Assembly (NCBI GenBank): GCA_024709685.1
Contig: JANJWF010000039.1
Location: 1 to 53,480, forward strand
Direction: 5' to 3'
DNA length: 53,480 bases
DNA from: Thiobacillus sp.
GTDB taxonomy: Bacteria; Pseudomonadota; Gammaproteobacteria; Burkholderiales; Thiobacillaceae
This document shows positions 35,022-43,969 of the stretch, one piece after another. A program made the position numbers and the translations under genes. Below the pieces are notes generated by a model. The model did no database searches. It was not told the origin of the DNA and saw only the letters and a program-made list of their open reading frames with translations. Each line of letters begins with the position of its first letter. The stretch's first letter is position 1.

Positions 35022-35083
35022 ATGACTTTCAACAGATACAGCCAATTCCTGATTTGCTGACCTCGCCGAAAAACAGGGCGAGG
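35022..35083 (+). promoter_or_regulatory. Short leader ORF with strong RBS plus hairpin before the sucrose operon
   Basis: CCAGGAG precedes an ATG at 35022 that opens a 12-codon ORF (MTFNRYSQFLIC, stop 35058-35060). A perfect CCTCGCC/GGCGAGG stem (35061-35083) follows at once. Skipping one T near 35053 would join the ORF to ADLAEKQGEGDSAREHAA, in frame with the fructokinase gene. The element is therefore either a leader peptide with an attenuator-like stem or the start of a longer N-terminus broken by a one-base frameshift. Confidence 0.45.
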
Positions 35084-35109
35084 GCGACAGCGCCAGGGAG
35101 CACGCCGCA

Positions 35110-36138
35110 ATGAGTCGTGGGCACCTGTCAGGCATGGATGAAAGAACGACGCCACCTGTCCCTCATTCCCTTTCCGAGGTCCATCATTCCACCATCCTAT
35201 TGTTCGGCGAAGTGTTGATCGACTGCTTCCCGGATCACGAAGTGCAAGGCGGCGCCCCTCTCAATGTTGCGCATCATCTGCGCGGATTGGGCGTGGGCAT
35301 AGGGGTGGTTCCGATGCTGGTCACCCGCATCGGCAAGGATGAACATGGCCACCGCCTGTTCGACGCGATGCAATCGGCTGGCTTGCCGATCGATGGCGTG
35401 CAACTGGACAGTCTGCATCCCACCGGGGAGGTACGGATCGATCTGGAAGCCAACAGCCAGGGGCATCGTTTCGAGATCGCGCCCGACCAGGCCTGGGATT
35501 TCATTCACGCCGACATGGCCCGGTTGGTTGGCCTGTCGAGCCGGCCGGAATGGCTTTATTTCGGCACCCTGGCGCAGCGTTCCGTTGCGTACCCGATTAC
35601 ACGTCCGGCTGCGCATCCAGCCTTGCGCGCGCTCATGCAGACCATCCACGCCAAGGGATTTCTTGACATTAATCTGCGCGACCCCTGGGTGCGCAAGGAC
35701 GTGTTGCGCTGGTCACTGGGCAAGGCGGAAATCGTCAAGATGAACGAAAAGGAGTTGCTCCGCGTCGCGCACATGATGGGGCTGGGCAGCGCCTCGCAAA
35801 CCGTTCTTGGCAAACGCATGCTTCATGCCTTCGGCATCCGGCAGTTGCTCGTCACAGAAGGCCAGAACGGCGCCTGGCTACTGCAAAACGACGGCACCTA
35901 TCACCACACCGGGCCAACTGAACCGCTCGTCGACGTGGTCGATAGCGTGGGCGCCGGCGATGGTTTCGCAGCTGTTTTCCTTCTTGGTCTGACCCAGGGC
36001 TGGCCAGTTGAACAGGCCTTGGAACGCTCCCACCACTTTGCCGGAGAGATCTGCCGCCTGCGCGGAGCGATTCCGGACAGCGACGATTTCTATCAGCCGT
36101 TCATCACGGCCTGGCAGCTTGATGGGCCCGCGACATGA
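35110..36138 (+). CDS. Fructokinase, PfkB/ribokinase family
   Basis: 342 residues (an internal ATG at 35134 is an alternative start). PfkB-family features: LLFGEVLIDCFPD and GGAPLNVAHHLRGLG near the N-terminus (sugar binding), and VVDSVGAGDGFAAVFLLGL near residue 280, with the catalytic Asp and anion hole. In sucrose operons of methylotrophs this enzyme phosphorylates the fructose released by sucrose cleavage. It overlaps the next gene by four bases (ATGA). Confidence 0.88.
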   Translation: MSRGHLSGMDERTTPPVPHSLSEVHHSTILLFGEVLIDCFPDHEVQGGAPLNVAHHLRGLGVGIGVVPMLVTRIGKDEHGHRLFDAMQSAGLPIDGVQLDSLHPTGEVRIDLEANSQGHRFEIAPDQAWDFIHADMARLVGLSSRPEWLYFGTLAQRSVAYPITRPAAHPALRALMQTIHAKGFLDINLRDPWVRKDVLRWSLGKAEIVKMNEKELLRVAHMMGLGSASQTVLGKRMLHAFGIRQLLVTEGQNGAWLLQNDGTYHHTGPTEPLVDVVDSVGAGDGFAAVFLLGLTQGWPVEQALERSHHFAGEICRLRGAIPDSDDFYQPFITAWQLDGPAT

Positions 36139-38279
36139 ATCCGCTCTATATCTTGATGGTGAGTGTTCATGGCCTGATTCGCGGCCATGACCTCGAACTC
36201 GGGCGTGATGCCGATACCGGTGGGCAGACCTTGTATGCGGTGGAGTTGGCGCGCGCACTGGCGGAACTGCCGGGGGTGGCGCGGGTGGATTTGATGACCC
36301 GGCGCGTGGTGGATCCGCACGTCGGCCCGGATTATGCCGAGCCCATTGAAGCACTCGGTCCCAAGGCGCGTATCGTCCGCATCGATGTGGGGCCGGAGGG
36401 ATATATCCGCAAGGAGGAACTGTGGGACCACCTGGATTCCTTCGCCGACAACGCCCTGGCTCTTTTGCGTGCTGAAGGCCTCAGTCCTGACATTGTCCAC
36501 AGCCACTATGCCGATGCGGGCTACGTCGGCACCCGCCTCGCCAACCTGCTTGGGTTACCACTGGTGCATACCGGACATTCGTTGGGCCGCGTCAAGCGTC
36601 GCCGCCTCATCGCTGCCGGAGTGAAGCGCGACGTGATCGAGGCCCGCTACCACATGGCGCGGCGGGTGGAGGCGGAGGAACTGACCCTCGGCTCGGCCTC
36701 GCTGGTGATCGCGTCCACGGCCAACGAGATCGAGGAACAGTACGGCCTGTACGACCACTATCAGCCGGAGCAGATGCGGGTGATTCCGCCAGGCACCGAC
36801 CTCAGGCGATTCATGCCGCCTGATGGCAGCGAACGGCACGCACCGATCGCTGCCGATGTGGCACGCTTTTTAAACGAGCCGGCCAAGCCGATGATCCTGA
36901 CGGTATCGCGCCCGGATGAGCGCAAAAACATCACCACCCTGGTGCAAGCCTATGGCGAATCGACGGAACTCCAGGAGCGCGCCAACCTGGTGGTGATCGC
37001 AGGCAACCGCGACGATATCCGCGACCTCGACAACGGTACGCAGAGTGTCCTCGGTGACCTATTGCTGGATGTCGACCGCTACGACCTGTACGGCAAGGTG
37101 GCCTATCCCAAGCATCACCGGCACGACGAAGTACCGGTTCTATATCGCCTGGCGGCGGCATCGGGCGGCGTGTTCGTCAACCCGGCGCTGACCGAGCCCT
37201 TCGGCCTGACCCTGATCGAGGCGGCAGCCAGCGGCCTGCCCATCGTCGCCACGTCCGATGGCGGGCCGCAGGACATCATCGGCAACTGCCACAACGGCTA
37301 CCTGATTGATCCACTCAATGCCGAAGACATGGCCGCTGCGCTGCTGAGCGTGCTGCAGGACCAAGGCAACTGGATGAAGCTCGCGCGCGAGGGCTTGCGT
37401 GGGGTGCAGCAGCATTACGCCTGGCCGGCACATGCCCGCGCCTATCTGTCCGCAGTGAAATCACTTCTGGAAGATCGCCGACCCACGCGTCAACCGCCCT
37501 CGCGCCGCCCCATGCTGTACCACGACCGCGCGCTGTTCACAGATCTGGACCAGAATCTGCTTGGCGATCCGGAGTCGCTGACGGAGTTCATCAGGGTGGT
37601 GCGTGAACACCGCAAGTGTGCGAGCTTCGGCATCGCCACCGGGCGTTCGCTGGAATCCGCTCTCAAGGTCATGCGCCGCTACAACATCCCGATGCCGGAT
37701 GTGCTCATCACCAGTCTCGGCGCTGCGATCCACTTTGCGCCGGAATACACCATGGACCTGGCCTGGACCCGCCACATTGATCACCTCTGGACGCCGGCCG
37801 CAGTGCGCGCCATTCTGGAACAACTGCCGGGCTTGACGCGCCAGCCCAAATCCGAGCAAAGCCGCTTCAAGATCAGCTACTACATCGACCCCCAGGTCGC
37901 ACCGTCGTTAGAGGAGATCAACCGGCTGCTGCATCAGGGCGATCAGACTGTGAATGTCACGCTGTCCTTCGGTCAGTTTCTCGATGTGCTGCCCATCCGC
38001 GCTTCAAAGGGGTTTGCGGTGCGCTGGTTTGCCGATCAGTGGGGGGTACCGCTGGAACAGGTCCTGGCTGCCGGGGGCTCCGGCTCCGACGAGGACATGA
38101 TGCGCGGCAATACGCTGGCAGTGGTGGTGGCCAATCGCCACAACGACGAACTGCGCGCGCTGGCCGAGGTCGAACGGATCTACTTCGCGCAGGCCGGTTA
38201 TGCCCGCGGCATTCTGGAGGCCATCGAGCACTACGACTTCTACGGTAGCTGTCGGGTACCGGCAAAGGAAGCAGCTTGA
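36135..38279 (+). CDS. sps: Sucrose-phosphate synthase with C-terminal HAD-like domain
   Basis: 714 residues. The GT4 glycosyltransferase part (1-460) starts ILMVSVHGLIRGHDLELGRDADTGGQT, the sucrose-synthase/SPS hallmark. It has HSHYADAGYVG and HTGHSLGRVKRRRL for acceptor binding, and the nucleotide-sugar site NPALTEPFGLTLIEAAASGLP. The C-terminal 250 residues resemble sucrose-phosphatase (FTDLDQNLLGD, SKGFAVRW, GGSGSDEDMM), as in two-domain bacterial SPS. It would make sucrose-6-phosphate from a nucleotide-glucose and fructose-6-phosphate. Its stop is immediately followed by the phosphatase start. Confidence 0.93.
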   Translation: MNPLYILMVSVHGLIRGHDLELGRDADTGGQTLYAVELARALAELPGVARVDLMTRRVVDPHVGPDYAEPIEALGPKARIVRIDVGPEGYIRKEELWDHLDSFADNALALLRAEGLSPDIVHSHYADAGYVGTRLANLLGLPLVHTGHSLGRVKRRRLIAAGVKRDVIEARYHMARRVEAEELTLGSASLVIASTANEIEEQYGLYDHYQPEQMRVIPPGTDLRRFMPPDGSERHAPIAADVARFLNEPAKPMILTVSRPDERKNITTLVQAYGESTELQERANLVVIAGNRDDIRDLDNGTQSVLGDLLLDVDRYDLYGKVAYPKHHRHDEVPVLYRLAAASGGVFVNPALTEPFGLTLIEAAASGLPIVATSDGGPQDIIGNCHNGYLIDPLNAEDMAAALLSVLQDQGNWMKLAREGLRGVQQHYAWPAHARAYLSAVKSLLEDRRPTRQPPSRRPMLYHDRALFTDLDQNLLGDPESLTEFIRVVREHRKCASFGIATGRSLESALKVMRRYNIPMPDVLITSLGAAIHFAPEYTMDLAWTRHIDHLWTPAAVRAILEQLPGLTRQPKSEQSRFKISYYIDPQVAPSLEEINRLLHQGDQTVNVTLSFGQFLDVLPIRASKGFAVRWFADQWGVPLEQVLAAGGSGSDEDMMRGNTLAVVVANRHNDELRALAEVERIYFAQAGYARGILEAIEHYDFYGSCRVPAKEAA

Positions 38280-39173
38280 ATGGACACGCCCATCCTCCTC
38301 GCCACCGACCTTGACCGTACCCTGCTGCCCAATGGCGCTCAGCCGGAGTCGCCGCTTGCGCGGCACCGCTTCCGCCGGCTGGCCACACGACCGGAGGTCA
38401 GGCTCGCTTACGTGACCGGCCGCCATCGGGAATTGGTGAAGGCTGCGATGGCCGAGTACGAATTGCCACGCCCGGACTTTGTCATCGCCGACGTAGGCAC
38501 CAGCCTGTATGAAACCAGCGCCGATGACTGGCGACCGTTGCTGGATTGGCAGCGGACCATCACGGTCGACTGGGGTGGCCGCAGCCGTTCTGAACTGACC
38601 GCGATGGTGGGCGAGCTACCCGGTCTGCGTCTGCAGGAGATGGCCAAGCAGGGGGCCTGCAAGCTGAGTTATTACGCGCCTCCGCTGGCCGATCCGACCG
38701 AACTGCTGGATTGCGTCCGGCAACGCCTGGCGGCCAGCGGTGTCTCGGTTAATCTGGTATGGAGCAGCGACGAAACCACGGCAACCGGCCTGCTGGACGT
38801 CTTGCCGGCCTCCGCCAGCAAGCGCCATGCCCTCGAGTTTCTTCGCGCGCGGCTGCGCATTCCGCTGGATCGCACCGTTTTCGCCGGCGACAGCGGCAAT
38901 GACCTGGACGTGTTGGTCAGCGACATTCCCTCCGTACTGGTTGCCAATGCGCAAGCCGCGGTTCGAGCCGCAGCCACAGCGCAGGCCGATGCCGCAAACC
39001 TGCATCTCGCTCGCGGCGGACTCTTCGGCATGAATGGAAATTACAGCGCCGGCATCCTCGAAGGCGTGGTTCATTTCATTCCGGAAACCCGTACCTGGCT
39101 GATGCTGGCAGACGAAGCGGCGGACACTTCGATCGGTGTTCGCCGGATCGAATCTGAGCGGGAAAAAGAATAA
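38280..39173 (+). CDS. spp: Sucrose-6-phosphate phosphatase, HAD-IIB family
   Basis: 297 residues. The nucleophile motif is LLATDLDRTLLP, motif II is YVTGRH, the lysine lies in ASKRHALEFL, and the acidic motif IV is FAGDSGNDLDVL. The cap follows the HAD-IIB layout. With the upstream synthase it completes sucrose formation. No base separates it from the synthase stop, and amylosucrase starts two bases later, so the four genes form one operon. Confidence 0.93.
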   Translation: MDTPILLATDLDRTLLPNGAQPESPLARHRFRRLATRPEVRLAYVTGRHRELVKAAMAEYELPRPDFVIADVGTSLYETSADDWRPLLDWQRTITVDWGGRSRSELTAMVGELPGLRLQEMAKQGACKLSYYAPPLADPTELLDCVRQRLAASGVSVNLVWSSDETTATGLLDVLPASASKRHALEFLRARLRIPLDRTVFAGDSGNDLDVLVSDIPSVLVANAQAAVRAAATAQADAANLHLARGGLFGMNGNYSAGILEGVVHFIPETRTWLMLADEAADTSIGVRRIESEREKE

Positions 39174-39175
39174 TC

Positions 39176-41137
39176 ATGTACGAACAGGTGTCCCACGCCC
39201 TACTGAACGAAATCCTGCACGAACTCAAACCCGAGATCGGCAACCATTCCCTGCGCCATTTTTATACCCGGCTGGGTGCCAATTTCTATGCCATCCATTC
39301 CCTGTTCAAACTCCTCTACGGAGAGCGGGCCGATTTCAAGGAACAGATGGTGGACCTGGTCGAGACGCTCGCGCTCCGCTACATTGAACGCGCGCCGGTG
39401 CTGCGAAAATCGGACCTGGCGCGGGAACGCGACTACAACTGGTTTCTCAGCCAAAAGTGGGTCGGCATGGCGCTTTACTGCGACCGTTATGCCGACAACC
39501 TGAAAGGCTTGCACGACAACCTGCCCTATCTGCAGGAACTCGGCATCAACCTGCTGCACGTCATGCCCATGCTCGACTGCCCGCCGGACCATCGCGATGG
39601 TGGTTACGCCGTGCGCGACTTCTACCGGATCGATACCCGTTTCGGAACGCTTGAAGATGTCGTGGCGCTGGCCACCACGCTCAAGCGACGCGACATGCTG
39701 CTGGTGCTGGATGTGGTCGTCAACCATACCTCCGACGAACACGAGTGGGCTCGGCGCGCGCGCCAGGGAGACAAACGCTACCAGGATTACTACTACGTCT
39801 TCGATGACCGCGATATCCCCGACATTTACGAACAAACCATGCCGGAAATCTTTCCGGTCACCGCGCCCGGCAACTTCACCTGGGACACGGAAATGGGCAA
39901 GTGGGTGATGACCGTGTTCAATACCTACCAATGGGATTTGAACTACCGGAACCCGGCGGTGCTGGTTGAAATGATCGATATCATCCTGTTCTGGGCGAAC
40001 CGGGGAGCGGACATCCTGCGCCTGGACGCGGTGGCGTTTCTGTGGAAGCAGATGGGGAGCACCTGCCAGAATGAGCGCGAGGCGCACCTGCTGCTGCAGC
40101 TGATGAAGGATTGCTGCCAGGTCACTGCCCCGGGCGTGCTGTTCATCGCCGAAGCCATCGTCGCACCGAGTGAAATCTCGAAGTACTTCGGCGAGGACGC
40201 AATCAATGCCAAGGAGTGCGAGATTGCCTACAACGCTACGCTGATGGCGCTGTTGTGGGATGCGGTTGCAACGAAGAATGCCGCCTTGCTCAACCAGGGC
40301 ATCAAGAATCTTCCGGCCAAGCTGGAATGGGCAACCTGGCTCAATTACGTGCGCTGCCACGACGACATCGGACTTGGTTTCGCCGACAGCGATATCCGGC
40401 TGGCGGGCTACGATCCGGCACCGCACCGGCGCTTCATCCTGGATTACTTCACCGGTCGCTTTTCCGGCTCGCCTGCCCGCGGTTTACCTTTTGGCGAGAA
40501 CCCGAAAACGGGCGACGCGCGTATCTCGGGCTCGCTCGCCTCGCTGGTCGGGCTGGAGTCCGCGATGGAAACCGGGGACGAGGCAGCGATTGACGCCGCG
40601 ATCAAAACCATTGTGCTGCTGCACAGCGTGATCCTGTCGTTCGGCGGCATCCCGTTGCTGTACTACGGCGATGCGATCGGCACGCTCAACAGCCTGGAAT
40701 ACCTCGCCGACCCGACCGTGGCGGCCGATAACCGCTGGATGCATCGATCGTACTTCGACTGGAACAAGGCAAAAAAACGGCACGAGACGGGAACCGTCGA
40801 GCAGCGCATCTTCAGCACCCTGAAGAAAATGATCGCCTTGCGCAAGGAAACCACGGCATTCGCGGATGTCGACAACCGCCAGTTTCTGGCGATGGACAAC
40901 CCCAACCTGCTGGTCTTTTCTCGCAGCGACTCGCAGCAGAGCCGCAACCGGGTGCTGGTGATCGTCAACTTCAATAACGAGCCGCAACTGCTTGCCGCCG
41001 AGGCTTTGCGAACCTACGGCTTCTTCCAGACGAAAGTGATGAAAGACCTCTGCACCGGCGCGTGCGTCGAAGTGGAAAACGACGCTCTCGTCTTGCCCGC
41101 ACTGTCGTGCCTATGGCTGACGGACCAAGACCGATGA
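39176..41137 (+). CDS. ams: Amylosucrase, GH13 family
   Basis: 653 residues, the usual length for amylosucrase. The N-terminal helical domain (about 1-95) precedes the (beta/alpha)8 barrel with LDVVVNHTSDEHEWA, the nucleophile near Asp285 in ILRLDAVAF, the acid/base near Glu326 in FIAEAIV, and the HDD triad near 395-397. The C-terminal beta domain is present. The enzyme turns sucrose into alpha-1,4-glucan plus fructose, or simply cleaves it. In this operon it would degrade sucrose when the osmolyte is no longer needed and feed fructokinase. Confidence 0.94.
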   Translation: MYEQVSHALLNEILHELKPEIGNHSLRHFYTRLGANFYAIHSLFKLLYGERADFKEQMVDLVETLALRYIERAPVLRKSDLARERDYNWFLSQKWVGMALYCDRYADNLKGLHDNLPYLQELGINLLHVMPMLDCPPDHRDGGYAVRDFYRIDTRFGTLEDVVALATTLKRRDMLLVLDVVVNHTSDEHEWARRARQGDKRYQDYYYVFDDRDIPDIYEQTMPEIFPVTAPGNFTWDTEMGKWVMTVFNTYQWDLNYRNPAVLVEMIDIILFWANRGADILRLDAVAFLWKQMGSTCQNEREAHLLLQLMKDCCQVTAPGVLFIAEAIVAPSEISKYFGEDAINAKECEIAYNATLMALLWDAVATKNAALLNQGIKNLPAKLEWATWLNYVRCHDDIGLGFADSDIRLAGYDPAPHRRFILDYFTGRFSGSPARGLPFGENPKTGDARISGSLASLVGLESAMETGDEAAIDAAIKTIVLLHSVILSFGGIPLLYYGDAIGTLNSLEYLADPTVAADNRWMHRSYFDWNKAKKRHETGTVEQRIFSTLKKMIALRKETTAFADVDNRQFLAMDNPNLLVFSRSDSQQSRNRVLVIVNFNNEPQLLAAEALRTYGFFQTKVMKDLCTGACVEVENDALVLPALSCLWLTDQDR

Positions 41138-41466
41138 CTGCGCATCGGCATCATCCTCGTCATCGCCAGGGTCATGCTGGGGCTGTCGCGCAAGCTGCCC
41201 CCCATGCTGCGCAAGCCCTTACATAAGCGCGCTGACGAGCAGGCTGCTGGGTTTTCCTCTGGATCGCGATGGCCCGGAAAGACGACCGCTACGGGAACAT
41301 ACCCTATGAAGTCCTGCCGGACCAAACCGCACCTCTGACATCGAACCGCGGAACCGGGCGACCGGCAACCGGTCATCAGCTATATTTCAAGTATTCGGTC
41401 GACACGCTAAGCCGCGTGCCTGACCTGCGATGTTTCGGAGTAGCGAGCTCCGCAAGGAGGTATCCC
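41138..41466. other. Intergenic, 329 bases; no supported gene
   Basis: An ATG at 41134 overlaps the amylosucrase stop, but its 30-codon frame is a His/Ala-rich shadow. A second frame (41138-41338) reads IGIILVIARVMLGLSRKLPP without a good start. A small stem GACCGG-CAA-CCGGTC lies at 41360-41374. Promoter elements for the next gene are probably here, but none stands out. Confidence 0.35.
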
Positions 41467-42726
41467 GTGTTGAAGCAAGTCACGACCGCATCCAGTCCGC
41501 AACAGGTGTGGGAACGCCTGTCGCACAACGAGCCGATGTTCATCCTCGACGTGCGCAACCGCGACGAGTTTGAACGCTGGCGGGTGGAAGGGCCACACCC
41601 CGTCCCCGCGCTCAACATCCCCTATTTCGAGCTGCTCGACCTGGAGGGCGAGCAGGAGGACGTCGTCGAGGCCGTGATACGCGGAGTGCGCGCGCAGCTG
41701 ATGCCGCAGCTGCCCAGCGACCGCCTCATCCTCGCCGTCTGCGCCGAGGGGAACACCTCCAATTACGTTGCAGAGGGGCTGCGCCGCCTGGGCTTCGACG
41801 CGGTGAACATGGAAGGCGGCATGGAAGCCTGGGGCAACTTCTACTACTGGCGCCCGGTCGACGGGAGCGCGCACTTTTCGCTCTATCAGGTGGTGCGTCC
41901 GGCACGCGGTTGCGTGAGCCACGTTCTGGTGAGCGACGGGCACGCCGCAGTGTTCGACCCCGCGCGACACATCGAGATTTATCGCGAACTGGCTGCCGAC
42001 GTAGGGGCGCGCATCGAGAAGGTGCTGGATACCCACCTGCATGCGGATCATCTTAGCGGGGGACCGCAACTGAGTCAGCGCGGCAATGTTCCGTATCATC
42101 TGCACCCCTACGATGCGATCCACCCGATCGACATGCTGCCCGCCCGCATCAGGTATCGACCGCTGGAGGAAGGGAAGACGTTTCGCATCGGTTCGGCCGA
42201 GGTGACGACGCTGCACTTTCCAGGCCACACGCTTGGGATGGTCGCCTTCCTCATCGAGGGACATTATCTGCTGAGCGGCGACAGCCTGTTCCTGGAGTCC
42301 ATCGCCCGCCCGGATCTGGGCGGAAAAGCCGAGGCATGGACCCCGCTGCTCTACGACTCGCTGAAGCGGATGCTGCAACTGCCGGACGACACGGTGGTGC
42401 TGCCCGCCCATTTCAGCGACATCGCGGCAGGCGACGCAAACGACGTCTTCCGCGCGACGCTGGGCGAGCTCAAGCGGAGCAATCCGGGCCTGCTCAAGCT
42501 GGCCGAGGGCGAGAGGGCATTCTGCGACTATATCCTGGCGAACCTGCCGGAGTTTCCCGCAGCGTATGTCGAAATCAAGCGGGCCAATGCGGGGCTGGTG
42601 AGCCCGGACGAGAGCAAGGCGCAGGAATTGGAACTGGGGAAAAATATCTGTGCGGTGGGAAAAGCGCACGGCGTTTCTGGGGACAAGGCTGCGCTCCCAG
42701 ATACACATATCGCAAGCGCGACCTGA
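41467..42726 (+). CDS. Rhodanese-metallo-beta-lactamase fusion (persulfide dioxygenase candidate)
   Basis: 419 residues from a GTG with AAGGAGG six bases upstream. The N-terminal rhodanese domain (1-130) has DVRNRDEFERW and the active-site Cys92 in VCAEGNTS. The C-terminal MBL domain has the metal motif THLHADHLSGG (189-199), FPGHTLGMV and LLSGDSLFLESIARPDLGG, as in ETHE1-type persulfide dioxygenases. Such fusions oxidise glutathione persulfide to sulfite or move sulfane sulfur. This fits downstream of the sulfide:quinone oxidoreductase in the same window. The frame is open from 41269. Confidence 0.88.
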   Translation: MLKQVTTASSPQQVWERLSHNEPMFILDVRNRDEFERWRVEGPHPVPALNIPYFELLDLEGEQEDVVEAVIRGVRAQLMPQLPSDRLILAVCAEGNTSNYVAEGLRRLGFDAVNMEGGMEAWGNFYYWRPVDGSAHFSLYQVVRPARGCVSHVLVSDGHAAVFDPARHIEIYRELAADVGARIEKVLDTHLHADHLSGGPQLSQRGNVPYHLHPYDAIHPIDMLPARIRYRPLEEGKTFRIGSAEVTTLHFPGHTLGMVAFLIEGHYLLSGDSLFLESIARPDLGGKAEAWTPLLYDSLKRMLQLPDDTVVLPAHFSDIAAGDANDVFRATLGELKRSNPGLLKLAEGERAFCDYILANLPEFPAAYVEIKRANAGLVSPDESKAQELELGKNICAVGKAHGVSGDKAALPDTHIASAT

Positions 42727-42841
42727 TCACGTCCGCACACATGGTGGTCCGCACGAATTCGAGACTTTGGCTATCCTGAAAAACTGGAAATGAGTGGTAG
42801 CTCACCGTTCCCATCACCCTGTAACTGCGACGGAGACCATC

Positions 42842-43327
42842 ATGTCGATTGGCCGGAAAGCGCTGCTCGCGATGCTTGCCTGCGGAACGCTTCAATTCGG
42901 TGGGTGTGCCAGCCTCCAGGGTCGCGAACCCGTTCAGGTCATCATTGCCGGCATCGAGCCGCTTCGGGGCGAGGGATTGGAACTCCGGATGCTGGTCAAG
43001 CTGCGAATTCAAAATCCCAATGACTTGCCCCTGGACTTCAATGGCGTGTCAGTCCAGATAGATGTGCAGGGCAACCGCTTCGCCACCGGCGTGAGCGACG
43101 CTGTCGGGGCCGTGCCGCGCTTTGGCGAAAAGATCGTCGACGTCCCAGTGAGCATTTCGATACTCCGTGTCGCGCGACAGGCCGTCGGCATCATGGCCGG
43201 CGACCCCCGCGAGAAGCTCACGTATGAGATGACCGGAAGACTCGCAGGACCGGCGTTCAACAGCGTACGCTTCAAGTCGCGAGGGGAGTTTACGTTGCCC
43301 GATGAAATCTTCGAGCGCGCCAGGTAA
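42842..43327 (+). CDS. LEA14-like (WHy domain) lipoprotein
   Basis: 161 residues. The signal ends in the lipobox FGGC (acylated Cys22). The mature part is a late-embryogenesis-abundant type 2 beta-sandwich: VIIAGIEPLRGEGLELRMLVKLRIQNPNDLPLDFNGVSVQIDV, with the conserved NPN turn. Bacterial WHy-domain lipoproteins are linked to desiccation and osmotic tolerance. The frame is open from 42794, but the signal peptide fixes the ATG at 42842. Confidence 0.88.
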   Translation: MSIGRKALLAMLACGTLQFGGCASLQGREPVQVIIAGIEPLRGEGLELRMLVKLRIQNPNDLPLDFNGVSVQIDVQGNRFATGVSDAVGAVPRFGEKIVDVPVSISILRVARQAVGIMAGDPREKLTYEMTGRLAGPAFNSVRFKSRGEFTLPDEIFERAR

Positions 43328-43420
43328 GCCGACCGGGTGGCATGCGAACCGGTGCTCTAAATACCCGATGCCATACGGACGTTAGGGTTCGTATATCTAC
43401 CTGATGCCCCCGGGGAGGCT

Positions 43421-43939
43421 ATGCGCACATATCTTGCAATCGCACTGTTCCTTATCGCGAAAACTGCCTTCGGCATCGAGGCAGCAGACAAGGTCGTGGT
43501 GATAAAGAGCGAGAAAATGCTCTACCTATACAAGGAAGGCCGCGTCCTGGCCTCGCTGCCGGTTGTTTTTGGCGCAAACCCCGAGGGTCACAAACAACAG
43601 GAAGGGGATGAGCGGACACCGGAGGGATCTTATCGTCTCGATTTCAAGAAACCGGATAGCGCCTACCACAAGGCGATCCATATTTCATATCCCAACACCG
43701 ATGACATCGCGAGCGCCAGGAGGCGCGGGGTCAGTCCCGGCGGTGCGGTCATGATCCATGGCCAGCGCAATGGTTTCGCGTGGGCCGCCCCGGTCATGCA
43801 AGACTTCAACTGGACCCGGGGCTGTATTGCCCTCAGCAACGAAGACATGGAGACGGTCTGGCAGTCTGTCAGACCAGGAACCCCGATCGAAATCGTGCCG
43901 CAGGCGCCTAAGCATTCGCTGCAGGCGCAACGGCCCTGA
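43421..43939 (+). CDS. L,D-transpeptidase (YkuD domain), periplasmic
   Basis: 172 residues. A signal peptide (MRTYLAIALFLIAKTAFG) is followed by a YkuD catalytic domain with substrate-side RTPEGSYRL and the active-site pair His113 in MIHGQ and Cys135 in WTRGCIAL. It would form 3-3 cross-links in peptidoglycan or attach proteins to it. GGGGAGG precedes the ATG. Confidence 0.92.
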   Translation: MRTYLAIALFLIAKTAFGIEAADKVVVIKSEKMLYLYKEGRVLASLPVVFGANPEGHKQQEGDERTPEGSYRLDFKKPDSAYHKAIHISYPNTDDIASARRRGVSPGGAVMIHGQRNGFAWAAPVMQDFNWTRGCIALSNEDMETVWQSVRPGTPIEIVPQAPKHSLQAQRP

Positions 43940-43969
43940 CGGGCCGCGGCCAACAACCCGCCGCGCGCC

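Noticed and set aside
41134-41226. A 30-codon ORF whose ATG overlaps the amylosucrase stop
   Set aside because: The ATGA overlap is attractive, but the His/Ala/Gln-rich product is unlike a real small protein and no ribosome site or homologue supports it.
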